Below are positions 62,606 to 64,000 of a DNA stretch of 64,000 nucleotides, piece after piece. The DNA comes from Paludibacteraceae bacterium (lineage in GTDB: Bacteria; Bacteroidota; Bacteroidia; Bacteroidales; Paludibacteraceae), in the NCBI GenBank assembly GCA_017625155.1, contig JAGALP010000006.1:35956-99955 (forward strand). The letters run 5' to 3'. Both the position numbers and the translations under genes were made by a program. The first letter of the stretch is position 1; each line of letters begins with the position of its first letter. The notes beneath the pieces were generated by a model. It was not told the DNA's origin, searched no databases, and saw only the letters and a list, made by a program, of their open reading frames with translations.

Positions 62606-63142
62606 GTGTCGCTTATGGAGCATTCATTAGAAGAGAAATTAAAGGCAATTAAAATGTATAATCGTGGTGTACCACCCACTAGAATTGCTAAGATTTTAGG
62701 ATTTTCAAGAAATGTTATAGTTGTGTGGTGTGAACTATTTAAGAATGAAGGAATAGTTGGATTACAGCGACTACCATACAATTGTAGGTATAATTTTGAA
62801 GAAAAATGTCAGATAGTTTGTGAAATAGAAAAAAATCATGTACCTTTGCATGTTGTTAGTGCAAAGTATCATGTTTCACGCTCTACTTTACATTGTTGGG
62901 TTAGTGTAGTACGTAGAAAAGGTTATGATGCTTTAAAAGAAGTTAAGTACGGAAGGAAATACGGTAAAAATCACGGCATAAAGCATACTCCTATGGGACG
63001 CCCAAAGAAGAAAGAACCTATGACAGAACTGGAGAAACTCCAACGTGAGAATGAGTTACTCCGTGCTGAGAATGCCTACTTAAAAAAATTGAGGGCCTTA
63101 ATGACAGAAAAAGCATCTTTTTCTCCAAAGAGCAAGCATTAA
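62606..63142 (+). CDS. IS150-type transposase OrfA
   Basis: A 178-residue DNA-binding half of the transposase with two consecutive helix-turn-helix units (EKLKAIKMYNRGVPPTRIAK, then EEKCQIVCEIEKNHVPLHVV) and a C-terminal leucine-zipper-like helix (ELEKLQRENELLRAENAYLK). Its length matches IS150 InsJ (about 173). The A7 run at 63082-63088 falls near its end, where ribosomes shift -1 into OrfB. Confidence 0.93.
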   Translation: MSLMEHSLEEKLKAIKMYNRGVPPTRIAKILGFSRNVIVVWCELFKNEGIVGLQRLPYNCRYNFEEKCQIVCEIEKNHVPLHVVSAKYHVSRSTLHCWVSVVRRKGYDALKEVKYGRKYGKNHGIKHTPMGRPKKKEPMTELEKLQRENELLRAENAYLKKLRALMTEKASFSPKSKH

Positions 63143-63161
63143 TCATCCAATCATTAAGGCC
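63082..63161 (+). promoter_or_regulatory. Programmed -1 frameshift signal of the right IS
   Basis: Slippery TTA AAA AAA T (A7 at 63082-63088), a 5-base spacer, then a perfect 11-bp stem GGCCTTAATGA (63094-63104) with TCATTAAGGCC (63151-63161). The -1 frame is open from the slippery site (IEGLNDRKSIFFSKEQALII) into OrfB. The spacing is ideal for a stimulatory structure. Confidence 0.8.
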
Positions 63162-63180
63162 TGAATATAGCCTTGAAACT

Positions 63181-63969
63181 TTGCTTCAGGTTAGTGGGAT
63201 GAAACGCGCTACATACTATTATCACGTCAAGGATCGACTTGATAAATACTATGCTACTCGTCAACAGATACATAGTATCTTTAGCCAGCACCAAGAGCGA
63301 TACGGCTATCGAAGAGTATGGTTGGCACTACGTGCAAACGGCGAAGTTATTAATCGAAAAGTGGTTGCCCGTCTAATGCAAGAAGAAGGTTTAAGGGCCA
63401 AACAACGCCGTGTCCACTATCATTCTTATAAGGGCTGCGTAGGGAAGGTTGCTCCAAATATATTAGATCGACAGTTTGCTGCAGAAAAACCAAATCAAAA
63501 ATGGAGTACAGATGTTACGCAAGTAGATATAAAAGGCAAGAAATGTTATTTATCACCCATTTTAGATATGTGGAACGGAGAAATTATCAGTTACTGCATA
63601 TCTGATAGCCCAAACCTAAAAATGGTAACTACAATGCTAAAGCGTGCTTGCCAAAAATATCCAGATACAGAGCAACTTATATTGCATTCCGATCAAGGGT
63701 GGCACTATCAACATAGAACATATCAAGACTTATTGAAAAGACATCATATAACTCAAAGCATGTCGCGAAAAGGTAATTGTTTAGATAATGCCATGATGGA
63801 AAACTTTTTTGGACTAATGAAGAAAGAGTTGTTGTATACCAATCAGTTTGATAGCATAAATGATTTTAAAAGACAGCTAAAGAAATATATTATCTATTAC
63901 AATAAAGATCGAATAAAATTGCGATTGGGTATGAGTCCTATGCAATATCGATCTAAATATCAAATTTAA
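63181..63969 (+). CDS. IS150-type transposase OrfB (DDE catalytic domain)
   Basis: At least 262 residues with an HTH_21 region (ERYGYRRVWLALRANGEVIN) and a complete DDE core: Asp111 in WSTDVTQVDI, Asp171 in LHSDQGWHYQ and Glu207 in CLDNAMMENFFGLMKKE. The listed start is a TTG; the frame is open back to about 63088, so the native product is the OrfAB fusion and an independent start is doubtful. All motifs are intact, so the element may be active. Confidence 0.92.
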   Translation: MLQVSGMKRATYYYHVKDRLDKYYATRQQIHSIFSQHQERYGYRRVWLALRANGEVINRKVVARLMQEEGLRAKQRRVHYHSYKGCVGKVAPNILDRQFAAEKPNQKWSTDVTQVDIKGKKCYLSPILDMWNGEIISYCISDSPNLKMVTTMLKRACQKYPDTEQLILHSDQGWHYQHRTYQDLLKRHHITQSMSRKGNCLDNAMMENFFGLMKKELLYTNQFDSINDFKRQLKKYIIYYNKDRIKLRLGMSPMQYRSKYQI

Positions 63970-64000
63970 TAATCCGTCCAACTTTTTGGGGTCATATCAA

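Larger units (their letters stand above)
62572..63999 (+). mobile_element. Complete IS3-family element, IS150 subgroup
   Basis: About 1428 bases. The ends match as inverted repeats: left TGAAGTGCACCCAAAAAGTT followed by AGAC, right (reverse complement) TGATATGACCCCAAAAAGTT followed by GGAC. This is the IS150-type end sequence. It carries orfA, orfB and a frameshift signal, all intact. The right flank is one base long, so the target duplication cannot be checked; the visible A is compatible with ATG or AATG on the left. Confidence 0.88.

Noticed and set aside
1-64000. Composite transposon formed by the two edge IS elements
   Set aside because: The OrfA proteins and presumed ends belong to different IS3 subgroups, and the interval is core housekeeping DNA.

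Overview
The window is chromosomal DNA of a Bacteroidota bacterium, most likely order Bacteroidales. The evidence is the set of Bacteroidota promoters (a TTTG-like -33 box, 20 bases, then TAnnTTTG, typically TACCTTTG), a type IX secretion system (PorU, PorV and two or three proteins with C-terminal sorting domains), families largely confined to the phylum (DUF2490, DUF4293, PCMD, Bacteroidota-type LptD) and a class I fumarase. I would not name a genus.

Layout. 1-1000: truncated IS3-family element. 1000-1890: no gene, but a chain of hairpins, two tandem arrays, and a promoter followed by a structured ~340-base transcript ending in a terminator. 1891-4764: operon of three exported proteins ending in a caspase-like protease. 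5219-9835 (minus): gltX, then one uninterrupted reading frame holding a secreted CotH-type protein and an AI-2E-type permease. 9989-18536 (plus): nitroreductase, lipoprotein, pdxA; M16 peptidase and era; small DNA-binding protein, exported protein, apbE. 18515-21316 (minus): M23 peptidase, dolichol-phosphate-mannose-synthase-like transferase, WalJ-like hydrolase. 21471-26569: orphan histidine kinase convergent with and overlapping ispE; ABC-2 permease; DUF349 protein and FtsE-like ATPase. 26623-34458 (minus): DUF2490, sufE, aroK, small exported protein, ispF, porV, porU, degenerate FAH-fold protein. 34548-39455 (minus): der, SlyD-like isomerase, lptD. 40214-46678 (plus): class I fumarase, LytM-like protein, dxr, rseP, WbpD-like acetyltransferase, DUF4293. 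46926-54535: mnmA, a secreted GH13 enzyme, gcvT, pepT, 2-hydroxyacid dehydrogenase. 54769-60704 (plus): WbpB-like dehydrogenase, two Wza-like lipoproteins, Wzc-type tyrosine kinase, kdsB. 60738-62398 (minus): PCMD protein and deoD. 62572-63999: complete IS150-type element.

How the genes fit together. Much of the window serves the envelope. PorU and PorV process T9SS cargo and attach it to A-LPS; the CotH-type and GH13 proteins look like cargo. WbpB and WbpD belong to the pathway that in Porphyromonas gingivalis makes the sugar linking cargo to LPS. kdsB, lptD, the Wza/Wzc set and the ABC-2 permease concern LPS or surface polysaccharide. dxr, ispE and ispF are three steps of the MEP isoprenoid pathway.

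Most unusual features: (i) the caspase / DUF4384 / LPP20-like secreted operon behind a long structured leader; (ii) many short intergenic tandem arrays with unrelated unit sequences but nearly always a period of exactly 11 (or 10) bases; (iii) one such array lying inside the overlapping 3' ends of ispE and a histidine kinase gene.
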